DNA from: Bacteroidota bacterium
GTDB lineage: Bacteria; Bacteroidota; Bacteroidia; Bacteroidales; F082
Direction of reading: 5' to 3'
DNA length: 64,000 bases
Assembly: GCA_020444415.1 (NCBI GenBank)
Contig: JAHLLA010000002.1
Span: 62,001 to 126,000 of the forward strand
Shown: one piece after another, positions 8,100-16,820 of the stretch
Numbering within the stretch: the stretch's first letter is position 1
Layout of the letters: each line of letters begins with the position of its first letter
Position numbers and translations under genes: made by a program
The notes under the pieces: generated by a model
Told to the model about the DNA's origin: nothing
Seen by the model: the letters and a program-made list of their open reading frames with translations, nothing else
Database searches by the model: none

Positions 8100-8669
8100 C
8101 TAGGGTCTGATAACCGTAAACTTTCCGTTTTTTTCAAGTTTGATAATGGTGGAAGGCTTTACGGCTCTTACCCTCTCGCGAAAGGATTCAACCACATAAT
8201 CCACATTATCTATGATTTCTTTTGAAATTTCATCAAAATGTGCGGCTGTCGGCTGATCAGACATGTTAGCTGAAGTGCTGACAAGCGGTTTGTCAAGTGC
8301 TTTCATAACCGGTGCCCCAAACCGGCCTTTTACAATCCTGATCGCAATACTGCCATCGGGGGCAATCAAATTCTTAGCCAGGTTTTTCGCCCGTGGATAA
8401 ACGATGGTAAGGGGAGAAGCTGAGTTCGCGATAAGATCATAGGCTATAGGCGGCACATCATCAACATAGCGTTCAAGCTTATCTATCGTTTCCAGCAAAA
8501 TGATCATACTTTTTGATTCGCTGCGGCCCTTTAGTTTGTATATCCGTTGAACGGCTTTGCTATTGGTAGCATCACATCCTATACCCCAGATAGTATCGGT
8601 AGGGTATAAAATAATTTTTCCTTTTTTCAGGAGTTCAACTGCCTTTTTTATTTCTATTTCAAGGTTCAT
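8100..8669 (-). CDS. tsaC: Threonylcarbamoyl-AMP synthase (TsaC/Sua5/YrdC family)
   Basis: A 189-residue YrdC-domain protein that makes threonylcarbamoyl-AMP for the t6A37 modification of ANN-decoding tRNAs. Visible: KKGKIILYPTDTIWGIGCDA near the N-terminus, KLKGRSESKSMIIL, the PLTIVYP strand, and STSANMSDQPTA. Length equals the short TsaC form without the Sua5 extension. The ATG lies in ATGA shared with the stop of the upstream glycosyltransferase gene, so the two are translationally coupled. A longer frame from 8711 would overlap the upstream gene by 46 bp and is rejected. Confidence 0.93.
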   Translation of the reverse strand: MNLEIEIKKAVELLKKGKIILYPTDTIWGIGCDATNSKAVQRIYKLKGRSESKSMIILLETIDKLERYVDDVPPIAYDLIANSASPLTIVYPRAKNLAKNLIAPDGSIAIRIVKGRFGAPVMKALDKPLVSTSANMSDQPTAAHFDEISKEIIDNVDYVVESFRERVRAVKPSTIIKLEKNGKFTVIRP

Positions 8670-9661
8670 ATATGTTCCAGTAGTTGTTTGTTGTTTATGG
8701 TGTAAGCGCACTCAAAATGTCCTTCAGGGCATTTCTTCAGTCCATGAATCCCACATGGCCTGCATTTCAATGTTTTGTTCGTTTCAACGATAAAAGATTT
8801 TTCAGATAAGGGTCCAAATCCAAATTCAGGTACCGTGGAGCAATAAACGGCTGTAACCGGTGCATTTACTGATGAGGCAAGATGCAGAGGTGCGGAATCA
8901 TTGGTGTAATTCATCAGGGCATCCTTCATCAAAGCAGTAGATTCCAGAAATGATAATTTTCCGGCAAGACTCAGGCAGTTAGGATGTGTGCTTTTGCTGA
9001 TGATCCTGTCACACAGGTCTGTATCTTCTTTCGACCCCAGTAAAAATAGGTTCAGTTTTTTGTCTATCAAATCAATCAATTCAATCCACTTTGCCTCTGG
9101 AAATGTTTTTGTAACCCAAAGAGAGCCAGGCGATATAGTAAGATAGGATTTGGTCTTGTATTGCGACATTTTTGCATCGTCATGCGTTGAAGGATAAAGT
9201 CGCACAGGAAATGACTTGTTGTTACCTGTTAATTCCTCAACCAATTTCAGGTTCCGATCTGTTTCGTGAACACTAGTCTTTCCTGTGCCTAAAGTATGTT
9301 TTATGGATTTTGTAAAAAATAGTGAGAACGGGTTTTTGTTGAATCCAATCTTTATTTTAGCACCTGATAAAACAGTTATCAGGCCTGAAGATGCAAATCG
9401 CTGAATATTGATCACGGCATCATATTTCCGCTCCCTGATCACCTCTATTAATTCTTTTAAATGTTGGTATTTTCTTTCAGATTTATCCCAAACAATTATC
9501 TTGTTTATAAAAGGGTGATCCTTAAATACATCCTGGTATCCGTACTTTAATAAAAAATCTATTCTGCTTTGCGGAAAAGCATCATGTAGCTTTTCAAGAA
9601 CAGGTGTGGTCAGTATGACATCCCCTAAAGAAGCAGTTTGTATGATCAGGATTTTTTTCAA
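8666..9661 (-). CDS. Glycosyltransferase family 9 (heptosyltransferase-like)
   Basis: A 331-residue GT-B enzyme of family GT9. The N-terminus (KKILIIQTASLGDVILTTPV, with the SLGDVILTTP loop) and the C-terminal donor-site region (TNDSAPLHLASSVNAPVTAVY) are the family hallmarks. A cysteine-containing tail (CRPCGIHGLKKCPEGHFEC) is common in this family. Such enzymes add heptose or a related sugar to the lipopolysaccharide core at the cytoplasmic face; acceptor and sugar are not known here. It overlaps tsaC by 4 bp at its 3' end. Confidence 0.9.
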   Translation of the reverse strand: MKKILIIQTASLGDVILTTPVLEKLHDAFPQSRIDFLLKYGYQDVFKDHPFINKIIVWDKSERKYQHLKELIEVIRERKYDAVINIQRFASSGLITVLSGAKIKIGFNKNPFSLFFTKSIKHTLGTGKTSVHETDRNLKLVEELTGNNKSFPVRLYPSTHDDAKMSQYKTKSYLTISPGSLWVTKTFPEAKWIELIDLIDKKLNLFLLGSKEDTDLCDRIISKSTHPNCLSLAGKLSFLESTALMKDALMNYTNDSAPLHLASSVNAPVTAVYCSTVPEFGFGPLSEKSFIVETNKTLKCRPCGIHGLKKCPEGHFECAYTINNKQLLEHI

Positions 9662-9889
9662 AATTCGATTTTTTACAAAGTTAAAGAAATATGCATCTTT
9701 TATACATTTGGAATAGCTTTGGATGAGTTAAATATGCTGGTAGGAGAGAAATGCTTCTTCATTTTTAAACCATTCACTGTATATTTTTTTTCAAAAAAAG
9801 CTATTATTTAAAATAAATTTAATTAGAGCCGGTAGAATTATTATACTATTTAAGTTAGTATTTTTACACCAATTAAAATTTATTCAATC

Positions 9890-10876
9890 ATGGTAAATTT
9901 GGAAGTTTCATATATGGGTCTCAAACTGAAGAATCCGATTATTGTGGGTAGTTCAGGCTTAACAAATTCAGTTGAAAATATCATTGAAATCGCAAAACAT
10001 GGTGCAGGTGCTGTAGTGTTAAAGTCACTATTCGAAGAGCAGATAAAACATGCAGCAAGCAGTACTATTGTCCAAAATGAATTTGGGAATTCGTATCCCG
10101 AAGCCGAAGATTATATTCGCAATTATACCCGCGAAAAAGATGTAGCCAATTATTTGCAATTGATTGAAGATAGTAAAAAGGCAGTTGATATTCCAATTAT
10201 CGCGTCCATCAATTGTTTTTCAGACACGGAATGGATCACTTTTGCCAAACAAATTGAAAGTTCCGGAGCTGACGCGCTGGAATTAAATGTATTCGTACTT
10301 CCATCTAATCCAGATCGCGATGGATCTCAAAATGAAGCTGTATATTTCGATATTATTCAGAAAATTCTTGAGGTCGTTCATATTCCGGTTGCACTGAAAA
10401 TAAGCTATTATTTTTCATCTCTGGCAAAAACAATTACCAAATTATCTTGGACGGGTGTTAAAGGAATTGTACTTTTTAACCGGTTTTTTAGTCCTGATAT
10501 TGATATTGAAAACCTGGAGGTAAAGACAACCAATGTATTCAGTACACCTTCAGAACTGGCCATATCTCTAAGATGGATTGCTATGATGTCGGCTCATGTA
10601 AGTTGTGATTTGGCGGCTTCAACGGGCGTGCACGATGGTAAGGCCTTAATTAAACAATTACTGGCAGGTGCTAAGGCTGTTCAGATCGCATCAGTTTTAT
10701 ACAAAAAAGGCTTCAAAGAAATTGGTCTGATGCTCGAAACACTTGAAAATTGGATGGAAAGAAAAAATTATAGCCGACTGGATCAGTTTGTTGGTAAAAT
10801 GAGTATTGCCGAGACCGAAAATCCTGCTGCTTACGAACGGGTTCAGTTCATGAAACACTTTTCAGGAATAGAGTAA
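9890..10876 (+). CDS. Dihydroorotate dehydrogenase-like flavoprotein
   Basis: A 328-residue TIM-barrel protein of the dihydroorotate-dehydrogenase-like group. It has the FMN-barrel opening VNLEVSYMGLKLKNPIIVGSSGLT, the IASINCFSDTEW strand, the barrel-core ALKISYYF, and the C-terminal phosphate-binding segment LLAGAKAVQIASVLYKKG. The catalytic-loop region of true class 1 PyrD is poorly matched, so pyrimidine synthesis is not certain; the product may reduce another substrate. It stands alone, with 228 bp upstream in which only a weak TATTTTTA -7-like box (near 9859) is seen. Confidence 0.8.
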   Translation: MVNLEVSYMGLKLKNPIIVGSSGLTNSVENIIEIAKHGAGAVVLKSLFEEQIKHAASSTIVQNEFGNSYPEAEDYIRNYTREKDVANYLQLIEDSKKAVDIPIIASINCFSDTEWITFAKQIESSGADALELNVFVLPSNPDRDGSQNEAVYFDIIQKILEVVHIPVALKISYYFSSLAKTITKLSWTGVKGIVLFNRFFSPDIDIENLEVKTTNVFSTPSELAISLRWIAMMSAHVSCDLAASTGVHDGKALIKQLLAGAKAVQIASVLYKKGFKEIGLMLETLENWMERKNYSRLDQFVGKMSIAETENPAAYERVQFMKHFSGIE

Positions 10877-10966
10877 TCATCATTTCTTATATGCTGCGAT
10901 TCGAGATTTATAATCCTGAACAAAGAAACAATTGAATTTATAATCTTTAAATAATTTTGGAGCTAA

Positions 10967-12673
10967 TTACCTTTTAATCAGTTTTCCGCTTTTTTTGTCA
11001 TTTAAAAGTTGAAGTGTGTAAAAATAAATGCCCGCTGGTAAACCTTCAGCATCCCATGAAAACTGAACTTGCTCCAGTGATTTGGAATGAACTGAAGAAT
11101 GAATAAGTTGTCCACCTGTGTTAAATATTTCAAAATAAACTTCTCCGCATTCTGACGATGCAATGGAAATAGAAACCATTTTTTCAAATGGAGTCGGAGA
11201 AACCTTCACTTCTATCAATGATTTGCTTTCAATAGGTATATTTACCGAAGTAATAACCTCGCCCAGCGTACCATCTTTTTGTATGTTTTGTGCATAAATA
11301 TCCCGGCCTCCATTTCTTTCATCTTCCCATACTGTTACCCATTGCCCATAATAATAATCGGTCATCACCAAATGTAGTTTGGAGCTTTGGTAGGTGCTCA
11401 TATCAATAAATTCATCATCCCACACAAAATTTCCATCTGTATCCAGCATCACGGCTTGTATTTTCGCGTTACTACCGCTCATGGATTCAGTTGACTGGTA
11501 TATACAGATAGCCTTATCATCCAGGCCGCTTGCAACGGGGAGGCTGTAATCATTATTTGATAGAGCTATCAGCTGTTTTCCCTGGTCAGTCCATAGCCTG
11601 TTGCCGTCCATGTCCAATTTCTGGGCATACAATCCCCGTTGGTTTTGATTCAGGTCCTGCTCGCTGAAGTAGACGACTATTTCCTGTGTTTCAGGCAGAA
11701 ATGCTGGGGCAGGATACATATGGTTTCTATTCATGAAAGTAGAAACAAGCACACCATTAGCTGGTAAACTGAGATTACCACTCGCATCCATATGTTGTAC
11801 TTTGCAATTAAAATGCGTACCTACATCATTGTAGTACCATGCGAAAATAATTCCACCATTATAGTCGCTGGCCAATTGCAATGTAATCACTGCTCCAGAG
11901 GCTACAGGAGCATAAATTTCCAGTTCATTATCCCATACAGCATTCCCATCTGCATCAAGTAACTGTACATATAACCCGCGGTTTGGCGCCCATGCCGGAC
12001 CGCTTTGTTTGTGCCATATCAGGAAAACCTGATCATTTGTTGCCGTACGCAAATAGGGATAGGTATAGGCAAGGCTGGGAGATGAAAGAACTATGCCATC
12101 ACCCCATTGTGGTTGTCCGTCATCGGAAATTTTTTGCAGGTGTATTTCAGAGCCTCCGGAAGCTTCACTCTGCCAGGCAAAAACCGAGTTTCCGGCATCG
12201 GTGGCGCAAACTTTTGGACTGGGTTCAAAATTGGCATTGTTTGATAAAGAAATGCCATCGCTGCCCCACATCATTTCACCTTCAGGCGAAATGCAGTATG
12301 CAACAGGATTATTTTCTCCAGTTCTAATATCCTGAAAAGTAAGAACGGCAAAATTAGCAGTATCAACAGTCATATCCCAATCAGTAAGCCAGCTCATTTG
12401 CTCATGGTTGCTAACCAAAATGCCATTGGGTGCCCACAACTCATTTCCGTTTTTGTCAAGTAGTTGTAAACGAACATTGTAATTGCCTGATTCATTTGAA
12501 AACCAGGCAACATATAAATCCCCGTTGGAGCAAACAGCAATCTTTGGAAGCACCTGTTCGCCAGTCATATCCGATAATTGTAAATTGTTCAAAGGATTAG
12601 CTGGCCATTGGCCAAATAGAAACGTGCTATTCAAAAAAATGAATATAAACGCTACGTGTACTTTACTTTTCAT
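10967..12673 (-). CDS. Secreted protein with T9SS type A sorting domain
   Basis: A 568-residue exported protein. Signal peptide (KSKVHVAFIFIFLNSTFLFG), then about 450 residues of repeating beta units of the type DGN(x)W(D/A) / GLYVQLLDADGNAVWDN, suggesting a beta-propeller-like or Kelch-like fold, then a C-terminal sorting domain of about 80 residues (VKVSPTPFEKMVSISIASSE, LPAGIYFYTLQLLNDKKSGK, ending KLIKR). The sorting domain directs export by the type IX system and attachment at the cell surface. No enzymatic motif is seen; its ligand is unknown. Confidence 0.82.
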   Translation of the reverse strand: MKSKVHVAFIFIFLNSTFLFGQWPANPLNNLQLSDMTGEQVLPKIAVCSNGDLYVAWFSNESGNYNVRLQLLDKNGNELWAPNGILVSNHEQMSWLTDWDMTVDTANFAVLTFQDIRTGENNPVAYCISPEGEMMWGSDGISLSNNANFEPSPKVCATDAGNSVFAWQSEASGGSEIHLQKISDDGQPQWGDGIVLSSPSLAYTYPYLRTATNDQVFLIWHKQSGPAWAPNRGLYVQLLDADGNAVWDNELEIYAPVASGAVITLQLASDYNGGIIFAWYYNDVGTHFNCKVQHMDASGNLSLPANGVLVSTFMNRNHMYPAPAFLPETQEIVVYFSEQDLNQNQRGLYAQKLDMDGNRLWTDQGKQLIALSNNDYSLPVASGLDDKAICIYQSTESMSGSNAKIQAVMLDTDGNFVWDDEFIDMSTYQSSKLHLVMTDYYYGQWVTVWEDERNGGRDIYAQNIQKDGTLGEVITSVNIPIESKSLIEVKVSPTPFEKMVSISIASSECGEVYFEIFNTGGQLIHSSVHSKSLEQVQFSWDAEGLPAGIYFYTLQLLNDKKSGKLIKR

Positions 12674-12755
12674 CGCTGTAATTATTTTCAGATTAAGCTG
12701 ATAAAGTTATGAATAATAATACTTAACGGGTCCATCGTGATAAATAAATTGCGGA

Positions 12756-12788
12756 TTTGACTGTCTTAACGACTTATTTTATAATTTG
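12756..12788 (+). promoter_or_regulatory. Likely promoter of the FadL-like porin gene
   Basis: TTTG at 12756-12759 and TATAATTTG at 12780-12788 lie 20 bp apart; the second box has one extra base relative to TAnnTTTG. It sits 25 nt before the ATG at 12814 and inside the longer frame beginning TTG 12757, supporting the later start. Confidence 0.45.
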
Positions 12789-12813
12789 GTTCCTTTATTT
12801 TACGGGCTTTTTC

Positions 12814-14328
12814 ATGAATCGAAAATCTATTAAATTTTTTTCCTTTCTTCTGTTTCTATTTATGCACCTCATGGTTGATGCACAAATAATGAATCACTAC
12901 TGGAGTGTGAATTTCAATTCAACCTCTTCATTATTGGGCGGAGCTGTAGTGGCAGGAATGGGTGATAACACATCTATTTTTTATAACCCGGCTACAATAA
13001 CAGAGATGGAAACAGGGAGTAATTTATCATTCACGTCCAGTTTGTTTACATGGAATACGTATACTTTTAAGAATATGCTTGGTGACGGGACTAAATTAAA
13101 GTCGGATAATTTTAATGCACAACCACCTTTCGTTTCTTTTGCATACAAGCCAAAAATAGGTAATATTAATTTGGCAGCAGTTATCCTTACACGCACAAAA
13201 GAGGATTTTGAGTTATCCTGGAATACATCAACTTATTACGATGTGTTAAAGAACCTGCCCGGCAATGAAAAATATGACGCAAATTTTAAATACCGGAATT
13301 ATTATAATGATACCTGGGTTGGACTGGCTATGGCACAAAAGATCTCCTCTAAATTTAGTTACGGATTTACCCTTTTTATTTCGGGAGCAACGTTAAAATA
13401 TAATTTCGAGTACGGTGCATTTGCTTATTCCGTAAACGATACCCTGGATGCTGAATTATACCCGCAATCGACAAGAATCGCTGAAGGAACTTATGAAGAG
13501 TCATTCAAGTTTACTGAATACAGGGTAATAATAAAAGGAGGCTTGTCATATAATTCAGGGCCATGGAAATTTGGTTTTAATGTAACTACACCTTCTCTTC
13601 ATGTGTTTTCATCAGGAAATGAAGCTTCACGCACACAATTGAATTCAAATATTTCAATTTCTACAACTGAGTTTTTACCTGACTTTATCATTCATGATGC
13701 ACAGGAAAAGAGCAAGTTAGATACAAAGTTCAAATTACCCTTTTCATTATCGTTTGGTTTCATCAGAAACCTGGGAAGCTCTGATAGCCGTATTTATTTT
13801 TCAACCGAATATTATGGCAAGATAAAAGCCTATGAAATGATTGATGCAGAAGAAAATACAGATATTGCTTTACCCTACATTTATGATGCTTTGGATAATA
13901 AAGATTGGCTGTCATTTGCCACTTCCACGAGGTCTTTTGTAAATGTGGTTGTTGGATATAGCTGGAAGATCAGGGAAAATCTGGAGTTTTTAAATTCCAT
14001 CAGAACTGATTTATCAAGCATCAGAAATGCTGATCTTGCCCCATATGATACGTACAACCAGCAAAAAACTTCTGATTACAATATTTACCATTATTCAGCG
14101 GGTTGGAAATTCAAGATTAAAAAAAACAGTTTTATTGCCGGAGGACAGGTATCACTTGGCTACTCAAAGGATGAAAAACAAGTAACTAATTTTACTTCCC
14201 CTATTGAAATTAACATTGCAGACAACCGGGTGCTTCAAGGTTCATTATTACCAAACATGGATATCATATACTGGGGATTTAACGTTTATATAGGTATTAC
14301 CCTGAATTTTTTAAAAAACGGTAAATAA
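12814..14328 (+). CDS. Outer-membrane porin of the OmpP1/FadL type
   Basis: A 504-residue protein with signal peptide (NRKSIKFFSFLLFLFMHLMVDA) and the opening typical of FadL-like barrels: a small-residue segment GGAVVAGMGDNTSIFYNPATI, then many amphipathic strands to a final strand (WGFNVYIGITLNFL). FadL-type barrels take up hydrophobic compounds; in Bacteroidota many such proteins are uncharacterised. The start at 12814 leaves a normal signal peptide; the earlier TTG lies within the promoter. It is divergent from the T9SS protein gene. Confidence 0.78.
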   Translation: MNRKSIKFFSFLLFLFMHLMVDAQIMNHYWSVNFNSTSSLLGGAVVAGMGDNTSIFYNPATITEMETGSNLSFTSSLFTWNTYTFKNMLGDGTKLKSDNFNAQPPFVSFAYKPKIGNINLAAVILTRTKEDFELSWNTSTYYDVLKNLPGNEKYDANFKYRNYYNDTWVGLAMAQKISSKFSYGFTLFISGATLKYNFEYGAFAYSVNDTLDAELYPQSTRIAEGTYEESFKFTEYRVIIKGGLSYNSGPWKFGFNVTTPSLHVFSSGNEASRTQLNSNISISTTEFLPDFIIHDAQEKSKLDTKFKLPFSLSFGFIRNLGSSDSRIYFSTEYYGKIKAYEMIDAEENTDIALPYIYDALDNKDWLSFATSTRSFVNVVVGYSWKIRENLEFLNSIRTDLSSIRNADLAPYDTYNQQKTSDYNIYHYSAGWKFKIKKNSFIAGGQVSLGYSKDEKQVTNFTSPIEINIADNRVLQGSLLPNMDIIYWGFNVYIGITLNFLKNGK

Positions 14329-14350
14329 ATTAAAAATTCGATTTTTAGTT

Positions 14351-14358
14351 TATTTTTG
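14351..14358 (+). promoter_or_regulatory. -7 promoter element for the DUF4136 lipoprotein gene
   Basis: TATTTTTG matches TAnnTTTG, 42 nt before the ATG at 14401. No clear -33 TTTG. Confidence 0.5.
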
Positions 14359-14400
14359 CGTCGCTATTCATTTTAAATATTCACAAAAGCAATTTATAAA

Positions 14401-15102
14401 ATGCGAAAATTAGTTATGAAGTTATCATTTTCATTGATGATCCTCGCCAGTATTGTGCTGTTACACGGATGCTATCCCAATGATGAACTTTCTTACAGTG
14501 AAACGGATATCGTACTAACAGGTTATTACGATTCAGTAGATTTTAAAACCGTTTCAACATATTATCTACCTGATACGGTATTTCCTGTTAGGGAAGACAC
14601 AACTGACAAAACTCCTGTCAAAGATTCGGATGCTATTATAGCGCAGATCGAAAAGAATATGGAAAGCTATGGCTATACGAGAGTATTCTTTAGTGAGGAG
14701 GTTACCGAAGAACCAGACTTGATGATTGCTGTGGCTGCAATATCTACAACTACAGTTACGGTAGGTTGGTGGTATCCTTATTATCCCGGCTGGGGCTGGG
14801 GTTGGGGCTGGTATAAGAAAGCAGCCAGGGACTCAGACTACTGGTATGGCGGATACCCTGGATATTACCCTCCGGGTTGGGGCTGGGGTGGAATGCCGTA
14901 TTACAGCAGTTACACAACCGGAACTTTGTTAATGGAAATGAGCAACCCAAATGATTATCGGGTGATGGACGGCGATACTGTTGTTCCCATGTATTGGGCC
15001 GGCGGTGTAAATGGTGTATTAAGCAGCGGGTCAAACACAACGCGCATAACCGATGGTATTGATCAGGCCTTCGAGCAATCACCTTATTTAAATCATAATT
15101 AG
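14401..15102 (+). CDS. DUF4136-family lipoprotein with Gly/Trp-rich loop
   Basis: A 233-residue lipoprotein: signal peptide ending in lipobox LHGC (Cys24), then a domain matching DUF4136 (YYDSVDFKTVSTYYLPDT, then a helix IIAQIEKNMESYGYTRV, then PDLMIAVAAIS). In the middle (about residues 120-165) is a striking loop of alternating Gly and Trp with Tyr and Pro (WGWGWGWYKK, GGYPGYYPPGWGWGG). The family's function is unknown. It is followed after 21 bp by a barrel protein gene with which it is probably co-transcribed. Confidence 0.82.
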   Translation: MRKLVMKLSFSLMILASIVLLHGCYPNDELSYSETDIVLTGYYDSVDFKTVSTYYLPDTVFPVREDTTDKTPVKDSDAIIAQIEKNMESYGYTRVFFSEEVTEEPDLMIAVAAISTTTVTVGWWYPYYPGWGWGWGWYKKAARDSDYWYGGYPGYYPPGWGWGGMPYYSSYTTGTLLMEMSNPNDYRVMDGDTVVPMYWAGGVNGVLSSGSNTTRITDGIDQAFEQSPYLNHN

Positions 15103-15123
15103 AAACTCCAAAAAGCTGAAAAG

Positions 15124-15732
15124 ATGAAAAGAAGTAAAATACATTTAACTTTTATTTTTATTGTTGTGATGTCCATGTCGTCATTCTCGCAAGGAGGAGG
15201 AATCTGGAATTTTAATTGGGACGTCGGTATTCCAATGGGTTCAACATCCGATTTTATTGGTAAGCCATCCTTCAGAGGTTTTGCAGTTGAAGGACGTGGT
15301 TATGTTACCGATAAATTGCTAATTGGAGGAAGAGGTGCCTGGAATACTTTTTTTGAAAACAAAGAATGGGTTACAGAAACCCTGCCAGATAATCCAACAG
15401 CAACGATACATGGGTATCAAAGGAATTATATGAATATAATTCCGCTCATGATTACCGGTCATTATGAATTTGGTTATGGCGCTGTTTTGCCATATGTGGG
15501 TATTGGTATTGGTACTTATTATATCGAATCACGAAAATATTTAGGTATATATTACGTGGAAGATGATGCGTGGCATTTTGGGGTTTATCCTGAAATTGGT
15601 GCTGTTTTTCCATTTGGAAGCAGTAATACTGCGTTTAATATTAATGCGAAATATAATTATGCAGCTAAAACAAAAGACACGGATGCCCAAAGTTGGATAA
15701 GCGTGGGCGTAGGACTTTCGTATATATTTTAA
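15124..15732 (+). CDS. Outer-membrane beta-barrel protein
   Basis: A 202-residue protein with signal peptide (KRSKIHLTFIFIVVMSMSSFS) and amphipathic strands (WNFNWDVGIPMGSTSDF, FAVEGRGYVTDKLLIGGRGAW, VLPYVGIGIGTYYIESR, WISVGVGLSYIF) ending in Phe, as for small porin-like barrels. It sits 21 bp after the DUF4136 lipoprotein, so the pair may act together in the outer membrane. A hairpin with a T-run follows at 15757-15796. No known ligand. Confidence 0.75.
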   Translation: MKRSKIHLTFIFIVVMSMSSFSQGGGIWNFNWDVGIPMGSTSDFIGKPSFRGFAVEGRGYVTDKLLIGGRGAWNTFFENKEWVTETLPDNPTATIHGYQRNYMNIIPLMITGHYEFGYGAVLPYVGIGIGTYYIESRKYLGIYYVEDDAWHFGVYPEIGAVFPFGSSNTAFNINAKYNYAAKTKDTDAQSWISVGVGLSYIF

Positions 15733-15756
15733 GAAATAAATTACATGAAAATAGTG

Positions 15757-15796
15757 ATCCGGTAATATAATTGTTACATTGTATTACCGGATTTTC
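15757..15796 (+). terminator. Inverted repeat, probable terminator
   Basis: ATCCGGTAAT at 15757-15766 is exactly repeated in reverse complement (ATTACCGGAT, 15783-15792) across a 16-nt loop, followed by TTTTCT. It lies 24 bp after the barrel gene stop, consistent with an intrinsic terminator; the long loop also allows a protein-binding palindrome upstream of the next gene. Confidence 0.6.
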
Positions 15797-15829
15797 TATT
15801 TTTACGCATCTAAATTAAAATTTAACATT

Positions 15830-16777
15830 ATGAATAAAAATCTACTTTTTCTAATTATAGCCCTCATTCCAATATTTACAATCACTGCACAAACGCAATT
15901 TGACAATAGCAGTTTTGAAGAATGGGAGGAAATAGGATTTGGTCCTGACATTATTGAACCTATTGAATGGAGTTCGATAAAATCAAGTGACAATCAGACC
16001 ATAAGTGGTCAAGCACCTCACGTGTGGGATCGGAGCGAGTTAGGAAATGCTCATACCGGTGATTATTCGGTTTATCTTCATACCGTTGAAGTATTTGGAA
16101 TTGTTGCTACAGGTACTATAACCAATGGCAGGTATCATGCTGAATTTAATATAGAAAATGCCTATACATTCACAGACACAGTAGATAGCCAGTGGCATAC
16201 GCGCATTACAGCCAAGCCTGACAGTCTTGTTGGCTGGTACAAAGCCAAACCTTCAGTCGGCGACTTTCCAACGGTGAAGGTTGTTCTGCATACGGGTTAT
16301 GCGCAAATATCGGCACTTAGTGACACACTAACATATGTAGCTTCATCGGTATTGAGTTTACCTGAGGAGGAAGTTACAGAATGGCGAAGATTCTCCCTTC
16401 CAATCACTTATCACACCAATGATATGCCCGAGTTCGCATTGGTGATTTTAACCTCCAGCAATGGCATAACTGCAAAGGAAAATAGTGAAGCCTGGTTTGA
16501 TGATATCGAGTTTATATACAACGACGGTACAGGCGTTGCAGAGCAGAATGCTGATGCACTTGATATTTACACCTATGATAACAAAATGTCAGTATTTGTT
16601 CAATCAGAGCAAAAAGAAAGTTACAATCTGGCTGTCTACGATATGTCAGGAAAACTTGTAATGACAAATACCGGTTTAACTAAGGAAAAAGTCATTCTTG
16701 ATATGAATCTTCAGCGCGGAATTTATGCTATCACTGTCAGCTACGGGACTAAAATTCTCAGTAAAAAAATTATTTTA
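15830..16777 (+). CDS. Secreted protein with PCMD-like domain and T9SS sorting domain
   Basis: A 315-residue exported protein. Signal peptide (NKNLLFLIIALIPIFTITAQ), then a jelly-roll-like domain beginning FDNSSFEEWEEIG and containing SVYLHTVEVFG, DSLVGWYKAKPSVGDF and AWFDDIEFIY, the pattern of the putative carbohydrate-metabolism (PCMD-like) domain, then a type A sorting domain (about 75 residues, YNLAVYDMSGKLVMTNTG, RGIYAITVSYGTKILSKKII). It is followed after about 40 bp by a TonB-dependent receptor gene, suggesting that the surface protein and receptor work on the same ligand. ATG 15830 is chosen over an upstream frame that overlaps the hairpin. The stop ends at 16777-16780. Confidence 0.75.
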
Positions 16778-16820
16778 TAAATAATTCTGATCATCAGGTT
16801 TATCATTGGTTATACCTCTC

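Noticed and set aside
9722-9810. Small gene of about 25 codons in the gap before the dihydroorotate-dehydrogenase-like gene
   Set aside because: Very short, AT-rich, no promoter or similarity recognised.
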